From the NCBI RefSeq assembly GCF_036488675.1, contig NZ_CP133152.1, forward strand, positions 930,001 to 994,000: a DNA stretch of 64,000 nucleotides, given 5' to 3'. The DNA comes from Sinorhizobium chiapasense. GTDB taxonomy: Bacteria > Pseudomonadota > Alphaproteobacteria > Rhizobiales > Rhizobiaceae. This document shows, piece after piece, positions 45,699 to 55,054 of the stretch; within the stretch, counting starts at the first letter, position 1, and every line of letters begins with the position of its first letter. Made by a program: the position numbers and the translations under genes. A model generated the notes under the pieces. It had not been told where the DNA came from and made no database searches. It saw nothing but the letters and a program-made list of their open reading frames with translations.

Positions 45699-48630
45699 GC
45701 ATGCGTTCTCCGGCGGGATCGAGGAAGACAGGCGAAACGACGCGCGCCCGCACGACTTCATTTTTCATGGGATAGGAAGCAATCACCTCGTCGCCCTCGA
45801 AGTTTGCGGCGAGGAGGCCGAGGCCGACGTAGCAGTCGAGTTCCGGACTGTAGGTGATCGACGTCATGCGGCCGTGGCCGTGGCCTTCGAGTGGCTCGCC
45901 GGGCGCGAACAGAAGCGCCCCGCCGCGAAGCCGTTTGCCGGGTTCGACGCATTTCAGGCCGACCAGTCGCTGGCGGTTTGCCGCCTGAAAAGCCTCCCGA
46001 CGGCTGAGCGCCTCTCCGACATAGCCGCTTCGCTTGGCGACCATCCGTCCCATGCCGAGGTCCGAGAAAGTCGTTCTGCCGTCGATTTCGGGGCCGGCCA
46101 CGTGGCCTTTTTCGACGCGCAGCGCACCGAGCGCCTCCACGCCGTAGGGTTTCAAGCCGTAGGGTGCGCCGACATCGACGAGGTGTCGCCAGGCGTTCTC
46201 GCCATTCGAGGCCCCGACATAGATCTCGTAGGCGCGCTCACCCGAATAGCTGAGGCGTACGATCCTAAGCGGACTATCCTTGAACGTTCCCTCGGCCAGC
46301 CCCATGTGCGGCAGCGCCTCGTTGGAGAAATCGATATCCGGGAAAGCGGCCGCGAGTATCTCGCCACTCTCGGGCCCTGCGACTGACATGCCCGCCCATT
46401 CGTCGCTGACCGACGAAACGGAGACACGCAGATCCGGCCACGCCGTATCCAGAAGGAATTCCAGCCAGGAAAGCACGTCCGCGGCCTTGGCCGTCGACGT
46501 CGTCATGAAGAAGCGGTTTTGCTCCAGGCGCGTCGTCGTTCCGTCATCGAAGACGATGCCGTCGTCGCGCAGCATGACGCCGTAACGCGCCCGCCCGACC
46601 TTGAGGCTGGCGAAGCCATTGGCATAGACCCGGTCGAGAAAGGCGGCCGCGTCCGGTCCCTGGATGTCGATCTTGCCGAGCGTCGAGATATCCATGATCC
46701 CCGCCGCGGACCGCACGTGCCGCATTTCGTTGACGTATGCCGCATTCACGTCCTTGCCGGAGGCCTCGAAGAACCACGGCCGCATCCAGAGCCCGACTTC
46801 GAGCATTTGCGCGCCGTTTGCCGTGTGCCAGTCGTGGATGGGCGTGAGGCGGTAGGGACGGAAATGGTGACCCGTCGCACGTCCGGCAACCGCCCCGATC
46901 GTCACCGGCGTGTAGGGCGGCCGGAACGTGGTCGTTCCGGCCTCCGGGATCGATATCCCGCGCAGCTTGGCCATCACCTTCAAGGCGTTGATATTGCTGG
47001 TCTTACCCTGGTCCGTTCCCATCCCCAGCGTCGTATAGCGCTTGAGATGTTCGACCGACTCGTAGCCTTCCCGCTGGGCCAGTTGGATATCGTCAAGCGT
47101 CACGTCCATCTGGAAATCGACGAATGCCTTTCGCTGACCAAAGATCGGCTTGTAGACGGTCGTCGGACCGGCGTTTTCCTCGATCTCCAACGCGCGCGCT
47201 TCGGCTACCGTCCCCACCTTTCCAGCGACGGCGGCCGCCGCGCGGCCGGCGCTCGCACCCTCGGCGACCGCCGCCGAGATGCTCAAGCTTCCGGTCGCCG
47301 CACCGGCGACGAACTGGGTTTCAGGGAGCTGCCCCGGAACAAAAGCATCGATGTCCGGCCGGTAGACAGGCTTCACTCCCTGGTGCGACGTCAAATGCAG
47401 CACCGGAGACCAGCCGGCGGACATGCCGACCAGATCGCAGGTGACGCTGGTCTTGCCTGCCTTTCCGGCAAGCACGACGCCCTGTACCGCATATTTGCCT
47501 TTCACGCCCGCCACATTCGTTCCGAGATGGACCTCGGCGCCCATTTGCTTCGCCTTCGCCAGCAGCGTCGGCTCCGCGAGCGGCCTTGCGTCGGCGATCG
47601 TGACCCGTGCCCCGTGGGCGAGGAGATCGAAAGCGGTGAGATAGGCGCTGTCGTCGGCGGTCGCGATTACGACATTCCTGCCCGGCAGAACCGCGTAGCG
47701 ATTGATATAGGCCCTGATCGCCGAGTTCAGCATGACGCCGGGCCGGTCATTGTTCGAAAAGACCATCGGCCGCTCGACCGCGCCGGTCGCGAAGACGATG
47801 CTCTGTGCGCGCAGCAGCGTGAAGGTTTTCCGCGCCGAATCCATGCCGCGCCCCGCGAACGGATCTGCATCCTCGATCAGCGCGAGCGTATTCCCGTCGT
47901 AGAGTCCGAAAGCGGTCGTCCGTCGCATGATGCGCACGTTCCGCATGTCCTCAAGCTCTGTCCGTATCGCGTGCAGCCATGCCGCTCCGGCAGGCTCGGA
48001 AAGCAGGCGCCCGCCGATTTCGAAGTCCTGCTCGATCAGCAGCACGCGCGCTCCGGCTTGCGCGGCGGCCCGGGCGGCGGAAAGTCCGGCCGCCCCACTG
48101 CCGACGACCGCCACGTCCGTGAAATCGTCACGGGAGTCGTACACATCTGGGTCCGGCATCATTGTCGCTTTGCCGAGACCCGCAGCCTTGCGGATAAAGT
48201 GCTCATAGAACATCCAGGCCCGGCGGCTCGGTCCCATGAAGGTCTTGTAGTAGAACCCCGGGGGAAGGAGCGGACTGAACAGGCTGTTGATGCTCTGGAC
48301 ATCGAAACGCAATGACGGCCAGTTGTTCTGGCTTGCCGCTTCCAGACCGGTTGTCAGTTCAAGCATCGTGGCCGGCAGGTTCGTCTCCCGGCGCGCGCCC
48401 GTGCCAACCGTCACCAGCGCGTTCGGCTCCTCAACGCCGGCGGAGAGAATGCCGCGGGGACGATGATACTTGAAACTCCTGCCGACCAGCGAGACCCCGC
48501 TCGCGAGCAGGGCGGAAGCGAGCGTGTCTCCCTTCAATCCCGCATACTGACGGCCATCGAACATAAACTTGAGGACTTGCGAGCGGTCCAGATATCCGCC
48601 TGACGCAAGGCGCTTTTCGGTGGGTGTCAT
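45691..48630 (-). CDS. soxA: Sarcosine oxidase alpha subunit-like
   Basis: 979 residues, the length of SoxA. Order: 2Fe-2S-like N-terminal domain (LKFMFDGRQYAGLKGDTLASALLASGVSLVGRSFKYHRPRG), NAD/FAD domain with VAVVGSGAAGLSAARAAAQAG, a central oxidoreductase part, and the C-terminal folate-binding aminomethyltransferase domain (from about residue 600; LGKIDIQGPDAAAFLDRVYAN ... ALRVEKGHVAGPEIDGRTTFSDLGMGRMV). The complex oxidatively demethylates N-methyl amino acids, passing the one-carbon unit to THF. Its presence between M24 and eut genes is unusual; sarcosine itself may not be the substrate. Confidence 0.9.
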   Translation of the reverse strand: MTPTEKRLASGGYLDRSQVLKFMFDGRQYAGLKGDTLASALLASGVSLVGRSFKYHRPRGILSAGVEEPNALVTVGTGARRETNLPATMLELTTGLEAASQNNWPSLRFDVQSINSLFSPLLPPGFYYKTFMGPSRRAWMFYEHFIRKAAGLGKATMMPDPDVYDSRDDFTDVAVVGSGAAGLSAARAAAQAGARVLLIEQDFEIGGRLLSEPAGAAWLHAIRTELEDMRNVRIMRRTTAFGLYDGNTLALIEDADPFAGRGMDSARKTFTLLRAQSIVFATGAVERPMVFSNNDRPGVMLNSAIRAYINRYAVLPGRNVVIATADDSAYLTAFDLLAHGARVTIADARPLAEPTLLAKAKQMGAEVHLGTNVAGVKGKYAVQGVVLAGKAGKTSVTCDLVGMSAGWSPVLHLTSHQGVKPVYRPDIDAFVPGQLPETQFVAGAATGSLSISAAVAEGASAGRAAAAVAGKVGTVAEARALEIEENAGPTTVYKPIFGQRKAFVDFQMDVTLDDIQLAQREGYESVEHLKRYTTLGMGTDQGKTSNINALKVMAKLRGISIPEAGTTTFRPPYTPVTIGAVAGRATGHHFRPYRLTPIHDWHTANGAQMLEVGLWMRPWFFEASGKDVNAAYVNEMRHVRSAAGIMDISTLGKIDIQGPDAAAFLDRVYANGFASLKVGRARYGVMLRDDGIVFDDGTTTRLEQNRFFMTTSTAKAADVLSWLEFLLDTAWPDLRVSVSSVSDEWAGMSVAGPESGEILAAAFPDIDFSNEALPHMGLAEGTFKDSPLRIVRLSYSGERAYEIYVGASNGENAWRHLVDVGAPYGLKPYGVEALGALRVEKGHVAGPEIDGRTTFSDLGMGRMVAKRSGYVGEALSRREAFQAANRQRLVGLKCVEPGKRLRGGALLFAPGEPLEGHGHGRMTSITYSPELDCYVGLGLLAANFEGDEVIASYPMKNEVVRARVVSPVFLDPAGERMHG

Positions 48631-48893
48631 GCCCGTTGCCTTCTTGAAAAACTGACCGAATGGATCGAATGCGTGACAGTGTCGCGCTCGACGACGAGCC
48701 ATTGGCGGCAGCCGAGAACGTGCTGCCAAAATTCGCGATGCAGCCCCTTGGGATTGGCCCGCACGTATACATAGCGGTACCAGGCATCGAGATCCGGATT
48801 GTCGTGAGCGGGCCGCTCGGCGGTGGCATCGCCGCCGTAACGGAATTCACTGTGGTCACGCACGCCGCAGCAGGGGCAGTCGATACGAAGCAT
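48627..48893 (-). CDS. soxD: Sarcosine oxidase delta subunit-like
   Basis: 88 residues. It starts MLRIDCPCCGVRDHSEFRYGG and continues with WYRYVYVRANPKGLHREFWQHVLGCRQW, the standard SoxD pattern with Cys and His ligands for one zinc. It overlaps soxA by four bases and lies nine bases after soxB. Confidence 0.92.
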   Translation of the reverse strand: MLRIDCPCCGVRDHSEFRYGGDATAERPAHDNPDLDAWYRYVYVRANPKGLHREFWQHVLGCRQWLVVERDTVTHSIHSVSFSRRQRA

Positions 48894-48902
48894 CTCGCTC
48901 TC

Positions 48903-50159
48903 CTATTGAAGCCAGGCGAAGGGGCCGGCGCCCGCTTCATCGATCATGTGCCCGCTGCGGAAGCGCCCCAGCCCGTAACCGCGGATAAGGGCGGGTGTCT
49001 CGCCGGTCGCCAGCATCTCGGCGAAGCACCAGCCGGATGCGGGGGTCGCCTTGAACCCGCCGTAGCACCAGCCGCCGTTCAGATAGAGGCCATCGACAGG
49101 CGTCAGCGAGATGATCGGGCTTGCGTCCGGCGTCATGTCCATGATCCCGCCCCAATGGCGCAGCAGGCGCAGGCGCGAGATGTTCGGCATCAGCGCAATC
49201 GCGGCCTCGCAGACCTCGCGCAGCACGCCGGTGTTGCCGCGCTGGGCGTAGGAGTTGTAGCCATCGAGGTTGCCGCCAAAGACAAGGCCGCCCTTGTCCG
49301 ATTGGCTGAGATAGAAGTGGTCCGCGCCGTAGGCGACGACATGGTCGACCAACGGCTTGACTGGCTCCGTCACGAAAGCCTGAAGCAAATGGCTCTCGAT
49401 CGGGAGTTCCAACCCGGCCTTCTGGGCAAGGACGGAGGTGTGACCGGCCACCGCGAGACCGATCCGGCCGGCTCCGATACGGCCCCGCGTGGTTTCAACG
49501 CCGATGATCCGATCGCCCTGCCGGACAAAGTCGGTCACTTCGCAGCCCTCGATGATGTCGACGCCGTGGCCGCTCGCTGCGCGCGCATAGCCCCATGCCA
49601 CCGCGTCGTGGCGGGCCGTGCCGGCTCGCCCCTGGAAGATCGCACCGTGGATCGGAAACCGGGCTGTGTCGGAGAAGTCGAGATAGGGCACAAGCTTGCG
49701 CACGGCCTCCCGGTCGAGGATCTCCGCATCGATGCCGTTCGAGCGCATGACATTGGCGCGGTGGGTGAACGTATCGAGCTGATCGGCCGAATGTGCCGTC
49801 ACGAGCTGGCCGCGCTGCGAGAACATAACGTTGAAGTTGAGCGCGGTCGACATACCCTCCCAGAGCTTCATCGAGAACTCGTAGAACTGCGTATTGCCGT
49901 CGAGCAGGTAGTTCGACCGGATGACCGTGGTATTCCGACCGACATTGCCGCCGCCGATATAGCCCTTCTCAAGTACCGCAACGTTGCGGATGCCGTGGTT
50001 CTCGGCGAGATAGAAGGCGGTTGCGAGGCCGTGTCCGCCGCCGCCGATGATGACGACGTCATAGGAGGCCTTTGGACTGGCTGCGCGCCAGGCGCGTTGC
50101 CATCCCCTGTTGCCTGTGGCTGCGTGGCGCAGCAGCGAGAAGACCGAATAGCGGCTCAT
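48903..50159 (-). CDS. soxB: Sarcosine oxidase beta subunit-like
   Basis: 418 residues, an FAD-dependent DAO-family oxidoreductase. The dinucleotide motif VVIIGGGGHGLATAFYLAENHG is near residue 32, followed by VAVLEKGYIGGGNVGRNTTVIRSNY. The C-terminus has RHWGGIMDMTPDASPIISLTPVDGLYLNGGWCYGGFKATPASG. It holds the amine-oxidising site of the SoxBDAG complex. Nine bases after the M24 gene. Confidence 0.92.
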   Translation of the reverse strand: MSRYSVFSLLRHAATGNRGWQRAWRAASPKASYDVVIIGGGGHGLATAFYLAENHGIRNVAVLEKGYIGGGNVGRNTTVIRSNYLLDGNTQFYEFSMKLWEGMSTALNFNVMFSQRGQLVTAHSADQLDTFTHRANVMRSNGIDAEILDREAVRKLVPYLDFSDTARFPIHGAIFQGRAGTARHDAVAWGYARAASGHGVDIIEGCEVTDFVRQGDRIIGVETTRGRIGAGRIGLAVAGHTSVLAQKAGLELPIESHLLQAFVTEPVKPLVDHVVAYGADHFYLSQSDKGGLVFGGNLDGYNSYAQRGNTGVLREVCEAAIALMPNISRLRLLRHWGGIMDMTPDASPIISLTPVDGLYLNGGWCYGGFKATPASGWCFAEMLATGETPALIRGYGLGRFRSGHMIDEAGAGPFAWLQ

Positions 50160-50168
50160 GGCAAAGTC

Positions 50169-51317
50169 CTATCGAACGATCGGGCCGAGCGGCGTGCGCG
50201 TCAGCACCTCGGGTCCGGCCTCCGTTAGCAACACGGTATTGGAGACGAAATCGTCCCCCTTGCCGGTCCCCATAAGCCAGGAAAGGATGTGGAAGCTCAT
50301 CCCGGTGCGGATCTCGAGATCGGAATCGTGCCGAAGACCGGTCACCGTATTTCCCCCGGTCCACGACGGAGGCTGGCCGACGCCCACGCAATAGCCGCAG
50401 TGATGGCGGCGGTAATGGGAAAGACCCGCATCATCGACGACAGCCTGCCAGGCGGCGTAGACATCACGGGCGCGCGCGCTGGGCCTCAGCGCCCCGACGA
50501 CGGCATTAAAGGCGGCCGCCGTCACTTCGGCCATGCGCGCATCGGCGTCGCTGATGCCTCCAAGCCGGATCAGACGCCCCAGGGGTGCGTGATAACGCGA
50601 GATGCACCCGGAAAGCTCGATGAAAACCGGTTCCCCCTGGCGATAGCTTCCGGATCCCCACGTCGTGTGCTCTTCGCCAAGCCGGGACGCCGGACGGATG
50701 AAGGGGCCGAAGCCCGGCACATGACCTCCCGCGCGGGTCATCGCCGCGATGCACTCGGCAGCAACGTCGCGCTCGCGTGCACCGTCGGCGATCATCTCGA
50801 TGGCGGCGCTGGCCGCCGCGTCGGTGACTGCAGCGGCCCGCCGCATGAGCACTTGCTCCTCGGCGCTCTTCACCAATCTCAGGTGATCCACCAGGTTGGA
50901 GACATCGTTCCACTCGGCGGACACCAGCGACTCGAGCCGCCGTGCAAGCCCATGACTCAGCCCGGACGTCCATTGCTCGAGCCCGAGCCGCTTTCCGGCA
51001 AAACCCTGATCATTGAGAATGCGCGACGCAAGGTCGGCCGCCGTTTCGCTGTCGCTGTGACCGCGGAAGTCCGCCGCACGGACATGATTTTCGATCGTCA
51101 CCCGCTCCATCGCACGGGTGACGAGCGTCGGTTTGCCCTGGAGCGGAACGATGAGAAGATGCGGCGCAAAGTAGCCCCAATGGTCGAGGCCCGTCAGATA
51201 AAAGACGTTTTCCGGCGACGCGAAAACCGCAGCGTCGAGTCCACGATCGACGAGCCCAGCTCGTACAGCATCAAGACGGCGCGCGATTTCGCCATCGGTA
51301 AAGGGATTACCGTCCAT
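50169..51317 (-). CDS. M24-family peptidase/creatinase-like hydrolase
   Basis: 382 residues with an N-terminal creatinase domain (PENVFYLTGLDHWGYFAPHLLIVP) and the M24 fold (GHVPGFGPFIRPASRLGEEHTTWGSGSYRQGEPVFIELSGCISRYHAPLGR ... HHCGYCVGVGQPPSW). It is more distant from EutD than the neighbour at 51377 and lacks the full aminopeptidase P metal set. Position between an ectoine-hydrolase paralogue and soxB suggests hydrolysis of a C-N bond to free an N-methyl amino acid, as creatinase does; this is inference. Confidence 0.82.
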   Translation of the reverse strand: MDGNPFTDGEIARRLDAVRAGLVDRGLDAAVFASPENVFYLTGLDHWGYFAPHLLIVPLQGKPTLVTRAMERVTIENHVRAADFRGHSDSETAADLASRILNDQGFAGKRLGLEQWTSGLSHGLARRLESLVSAEWNDVSNLVDHLRLVKSAEEQVLMRRAAAVTDAAASAAIEMIADGARERDVAAECIAAMTRAGGHVPGFGPFIRPASRLGEEHTTWGSGSYRQGEPVFIELSGCISRYHAPLGRLIRLGGISDADARMAEVTAAAFNAVVGALRPSARARDVYAAWQAVVDDAGLSHYRRHHCGYCVGVGQPPSWTGGNTVTGLRHDSDLEIRTGMSFHILSWLMGTGKGDDFVSNTVLLTEAGPEVLTRTPLGPIVR

Positions 51318-51376
51318 GGTCTCTCTCTTGTCTCCGCCCTCAGTCGGCGGCGCTTCGAATGGATATCAACGGGCGT

Positions 51377-52558
51377 CTATTCGACGACGATCAGTTCCCG
51401 GGGTGACGTGCAAAGCTTCTCCCCACCCTTGTCCGTAACGACGAAGGACTCGGATATCGCGAGGCCAAAATCGCCAAGCCAGACACCCGCCATCATGTGA
51501 AAGCACATGCCCGGCCGTAACTCGGTCCGGTCGCCCGGCCGGAGACTGACCGTGCGCTCGCCCCAGTCCGGCGGATAGGCCAGACCGATCGGATAACCGA
51601 CGCGGCTTTCCTTCTTCAGTCCCCGGCTGCGCAGAACTGCCTGCCATGCGGCTTCGACCTCCTCGGCGGTGTTGCCGGAACGCGCCTTTTCGAGACCGGC
51701 GTCCACACCGTCGACAATTGCCTTGGCGATATCGACGTAGGTCTTCGGCGGCCGACCAAAGTGCACCGTGCGGGTAAGCGCCGCATGGTAACGCCGCCTT
51801 ACGCCGGCAATTTCAAGTATCGCGAGGCCGGACTGCGGCAGAGGATCCTCGGTCCAGGTCAGATGCGGCGTAGCAGTGCCTTCGCCGACGGGCATCAGCG
51901 GGCAGATCGCGGCATAGTCGCCACCCAGGCCGTCCACGCCCATGATCTGCGCATGATAGAGCTCGGCGATGACCTCGTTCTGCGGCACCCCGGGGCTCAT
52001 CTTCGCTATGGCTCGTTCCATCGCATGTGAGCAGATGGCGCCGGCCTCACGCATCAAGGCCAGCTCGGGCTCGGATTTGATCAGGCGCGCCCAATTGACC
52101 AGGTCGCCGTTGTTGGAAAAGCTGGCATCCGGGAGACCCTTGACGAGATGGGCGTGACACCGCGCCGTGTAGTAGTGCGCATCCATCTCCACACCGACGC
52201 GCGCCGTCCCCCAACCACGGGCGCGCACGAGTTCGGCAAGCTCGTCGAAGGGGTGGCCTTCCGGGTTCTGCACCAGATGCTCCGAAAACGGCACGACGTT
52301 GCCTTGAGGCAAGCCTGTCGTCAGAAGGGCGCTCTTTTCGTCTTGCGCCCGACCGAACCAGATGGGCCGTTCCTCGTCCAGGTGCACGAGAACACATTGC
52401 GGCACATAGAACGACCAGCCGTCGTACCCGGTGAGCCAGCCCATATTCGCAGGATCCTGACAGATGATGAGGTCGAAGCCCGCCCGCTCCATGCGTTTCT
52501 TCACGTCACGGATCCGGCGGGAATACTCCGCCGCCGTAAAAACAGCCGACCTGTTCAC
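51377..52558 (-). CDS. Ectoine-hydrolase paralogue (M24/DoeA-like)
   Basis: 393 residues, the same length as EutD at 42024 and sharing its signature blocks (DPANMGWLTGYDGWSFYVPQ, DGLGGDYAAICPLMPVGEGTATPHLTWTED, GYPIGLAYPPDWGERTVSLRPGDRTELRPGM). The GTG at 52558 is set by GGAGGAG seven bases upstream; a longer frame to 52618 would run into the operator region. First gene of the eleven-gene minus operon. It could be the true ectoine hydrolase, a hydroxyectoine form, or a hydrolase for a related cyclic amidine. Confidence 0.87.
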   Translation of the reverse strand: MNRSAVFTAAEYSRRIRDVKKRMERAGFDLIICQDPANMGWLTGYDGWSFYVPQCVLVHLDEERPIWFGRAQDEKSALLTTGLPQGNVVPFSEHLVQNPEGHPFDELAELVRARGWGTARVGVEMDAHYYTARCHAHLVKGLPDASFSNNGDLVNWARLIKSEPELALMREAGAICSHAMERAIAKMSPGVPQNEVIAELYHAQIMGVDGLGGDYAAICPLMPVGEGTATPHLTWTEDPLPQSGLAILEIAGVRRRYHAALTRTVHFGRPPKTYVDIAKAIVDGVDAGLEKARSGNTAEEVEAAWQAVLRSRGLKKESRVGYPIGLAYPPDWGERTVSLRPGDRTELRPGMCFHMMAGVWLGDFGLAISESFVVTDKGGEKLCTSPRELIVVE

Positions 52559-52588
52559 GACATCTCCTCCACCGTGTATGACGCCATA

Positions 52589-52685
52589 GATGTGTACATC
52601 ATTTTTGGCAGCACGCAACAGGATCTCCGCAAATTTGAGATTTTTGCAGGCCGCCTTGCCAAAACGAGAGTCAGATGTATACTTC
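52589..52685. promoter_or_regulatory. Candidate GntR operators in the ehu/eut divergent promoter
   Basis: Two related motifs, GATGTGTACATC (52589-52600) and GATGTATACTTC (52674-52685), share the GATGTrTAC core. One stands 31 bases upstream of the minus operon start and the other 64 bases before ehuB. FCD-type GntR regulators use such GTnTAC-like palindromes, and the gene at 55837 is the obvious candidate. Confidence 0.55.
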
Positions 52686-52748
52686 TATTCTCTCGCGAGG
52701 CATTCATGCCGTCCGAGGCGAACACCATCTTCAAAAAAAGGGGAACCC

Positions 52749-53612
52749 ATGTTCAGATCTCTCATTTCCCGCAGGAATGCACTGAGGGCCGCAGCCCTCA
52801 CCGTCGCCGCCGTATCCTTCTGCGGCTACGCCCATGCAGAATCGACCCTCGAGAAAGCAAAGGCCGCCGGCTATATTCGCATCGGGTTTGCCAATGAGGC
52901 GCCGTTCGGATTCGCCACTCCGGACGGAAAGCTCACGGGCGAGGCTCCGGAAGTCGCCAAGGCCGTGCTCAAGAAAATGGGCATTGCGGAAGTCGACGGC
53001 GTCCTCACCGAATTCGGCTCGCTCATTCCCGGCTTGAAGGCGGGTCGCTTCGACATCATCGCGGCGGGCATGTTCATCAATCCCAAGCGCTGCGCCGAGA
53101 TCGCCTTCTCCGAGCCCTCTTATGGCATCGGGCAGGCCATGCTGGTTGCGGAGGGCAACCCCAAGGCCGTCAAGGACTATTCCACCTTCGCGTCCAACAA
53201 GGACCTGAAGCTCGCCGTGATGGCGGGTGCCGTGGAAAGCGGCTACGCGAAGGATGCCGGCGTCTCCGCGGAGCAGGTCGTCTCGCTCCCGGATCAGTCC
53301 AGCCTCGTCGCCGCTGTTCAGGCCGGCCGCGCGGATGCGGCAGCCCTGACCGCTCTGTCGATCGCCGACATGGCCAAGAAAGCGGAAGGAGTGGAGTCGA
53401 CGGTGCCCTTCGGCGAAGTTGCCGGAAAATCGGTCAAGGGGCACGGCGGTTTCGGCTTCCGCAAGGAGGACAAGGATCTCGTCGACGCCTTCAACAAGGA
53501 ACTCGCCGCCTTCCTCGGCACCCCGGAACATATCGCCCTCGTCGAACCGCTGGGCTTTGGCAAGGACTATCTGCCGAACAAGACGACCGCGCAGCTTTGC
53601 GCAGGCGAGTAA
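52749..53612 (+). CDS. ehuB: Ectoine/hydroxyectoine ABC transporter binding protein
   Basis: 287 residues with a signal peptide (RNALRAAALTVAAVSFCGYAHA, cut before ESTLEK). The amino-acid binding-protein family 3 fold shows in GYIRIGFANEAPFGFATPDGKLTGEAPEVAKAVLKKMG and KAGRFDIIAAGMFINPKRC. The wording matches EhuB. The first ATG with AGGGGA in front is at 52749. Heads ehuB-C-D-A. Confidence 0.88.
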   Translation: MFRSLISRRNALRAAALTVAAVSFCGYAHAESTLEKAKAAGYIRIGFANEAPFGFATPDGKLTGEAPEVAKAVLKKMGIAEVDGVLTEFGSLIPGLKAGRFDIIAAGMFINPKRCAEIAFSEPSYGIGQAMLVAEGNPKAVKDYSTFASNKDLKLAVMAGAVESGYAKDAGVSAEQVVSLPDQSSLVAAVQAGRADAAALTALSIADMAKKAEGVESTVPFGEVAGKSVKGHGGFGFRKEDKDLVDAFNKELAAFLGTPEHIALVEPLGFGKDYLPNKTTAQLCAGE

Positions 53613-53675
53613 CGCCTTCTGGCCGGCGGCGCGAAAGCGCCGCACTTCCAATCCCTGCGTTCATGAGGGACCCAG

Positions 53676-54404
53676 ATGTGGATTCGTATGCTCGCCGCGA
53701 TGCTCGCGGCAACCTTGTTGCTGATTGCCCTGCTTTCGGCCAACCCTGAATACCGGCTCTTCATGCCGGGCCTCTTCGAAGGCGCCGTGCTGACGGTGGA
53801 GATAACGCTTCTGGGAGCCGTGCTCGCTGTGTTCATGGCCCTGATAGCAGCGCTCGCAAAGCTCTACAGCCCGCTGCCGATAAGGTGGCTTTCGACAACC
53901 TACATTGAGATCTTCCGCGGAACTTCCGCGTTGGTGCAGCTCTTTTGGCTCTATTTCGTCCTGCCGCAATTCGGCGTCTTCCTTGACGCCTTCCTGGTGG
54001 CGGTTCTGGCGCTCGGCCTGAACATAGGAGCCTATGGAGCGGAGGTGGTCCGAGGTGCCATCCTCTCCGTGGCCCGCGGGCAGTGGGAGGCTTCGATCGC
54101 GCTCAACATGTCGAAGGCACAAATGCTGCGTCGGATCATCCTGCCTCAGGCCTTTACGGCCATGATCCCTCCCTGGGGCAACCTTTTTATCGAACTCGTG
54201 AAGTCTACCTCGCTGGTTTCCCTGATTACGCTGGCGGACCTTACCTTCAAAGCCCAGCAAATGAACCAGACAACACTGAAGACGGTACCCGTGTTTACCC
54301 TCGTGCTGCTGATCTATCTGGCCATTTCTCTAACCGTCACCATTGCCATGCGCCTGCTTGAGCAGCGTGCGTCGAAGGGACTGACACGCGGAAGGGTCGC
54401 CTGA
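53676..54404 (+). CDS. ehuC: Ectoine/hydroxyectoine ABC permease
   Basis: 242 residues of HisMQ-type permeases. The EIFRGTSALVQLFWLYFVLPQFG region and the coupling loop VVRGAILSVARGQWEASIALNMSKAQMLRRIILPQAF are clear, as is IELVKSTSLVSLITLADLTF. Overlaps ehuD by one base. Confidence 0.88.
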   Translation: MWIRMLAAMLAATLLLIALLSANPEYRLFMPGLFEGAVLTVEITLLGAVLAVFMALIAALAKLYSPLPIRWLSTTYIEIFRGTSALVQLFWLYFVLPQFGVFLDAFLVAVLALGLNIGAYGAEVVRGAILSVARGQWEASIALNMSKAQMLRRIILPQAFTAMIPPWGNLFIELVKSTSLVSLITLADLTFKAQQMNQTTLKTVPVFTLVLLIYLAISLTVTIAMRLLEQRASKGLTRGRVA

Positions 54405-55051
54405 TGTGGGATTGGACATTCACATTCGAGATTCTGCCGGTCCTCGCTCGGGCGGCGATCATGACGATCGAAGCGACCGCTCTCGGTTTCGCCATAGCGG
54501 CGACACTCGGGCTTGTGCTCGCCTCCATCAGGCTGGCTTTTCCGGCCGCCGGCGTCGTGGTCACAGTGTTGGTGGAACTGATCCGGTCGACGCCCCTGCT
54601 CATCCAGATATTCTTCCTTTACTTCGTCTTGCCGAAGGCAGGGATCGTGCTGGACGCGTTTACGGCGGGCGTGGCAGCCATAGGCATTCACTACGCCGCC
54701 TATTGCTCCGAGGTTTACCGGGCCGGATTCGAGAACGTTCCGAGGGGCCAATGGGAGGCATCGATCGCTCTCAATCTGTCTCCATGGAACACTTTCAAGG
54801 ATATAATCCTGCCTCAGGCCCTGCCTCCGATCGTTCCAGCGCTCGGAAACTATCTGATAGCGTTGTTCAAGGAGACGCCCCTGCTCTCGGCCATTGCGGT
54901 CCTCGAACTCATGCAGACCGCAAAGAACATCGGATCCGAGACCTTCCGCTATACCGAGCCCGTGACGCTCGTTGGGGTGTTCTTCCTGGTTATGAGTCTC
55001 GTTTCAGCGGGCATGGTCCGGATGCTCGAATCGTGGTTGCAGCGGAGATAA
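54404..55051 (+). CDS. ehuD: Ectoine/hydroxyectoine ABC permease
   Basis: 215 residues, the partner of ehuC with the same topology (ELIRSTPLLIQIFFLYFVLPKAG, VYRAGFENVPRGQWEASIALNLSPWNTFKDIILPQALPPIVPALGNYLIALFKETPLLSAI). Three bases separate it from the ATPase gene. Confidence 0.88.
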   Translation: MWDWTFTFEILPVLARAAIMTIEATALGFAIAATLGLVLASIRLAFPAAGVVVTVLVELIRSTPLLIQIFFLYFVLPKAGIVLDAFTAGVAAIGIHYAAYCSEVYRAGFENVPRGQWEASIALNLSPWNTFKDIILPQALPPIVPALGNYLIALFKETPLLSAIAVLELMQTAKNIGSETFRYTEPVTLVGVFFLVMSLVSAGMVRMLESWLQRR

Positions 55052-55054
55052 AAG

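Noticed and set aside
50169..52558. Creatine catabolism (creatinase + sarcosine oxidase) as the sole role of the M24 and sox genes
   Set aside because: The 51377 protein carries the ectoine-hydrolase signature blocks rather than those of creatinase, and the genes are locked to eut and ehu; kept only as one possible branch.
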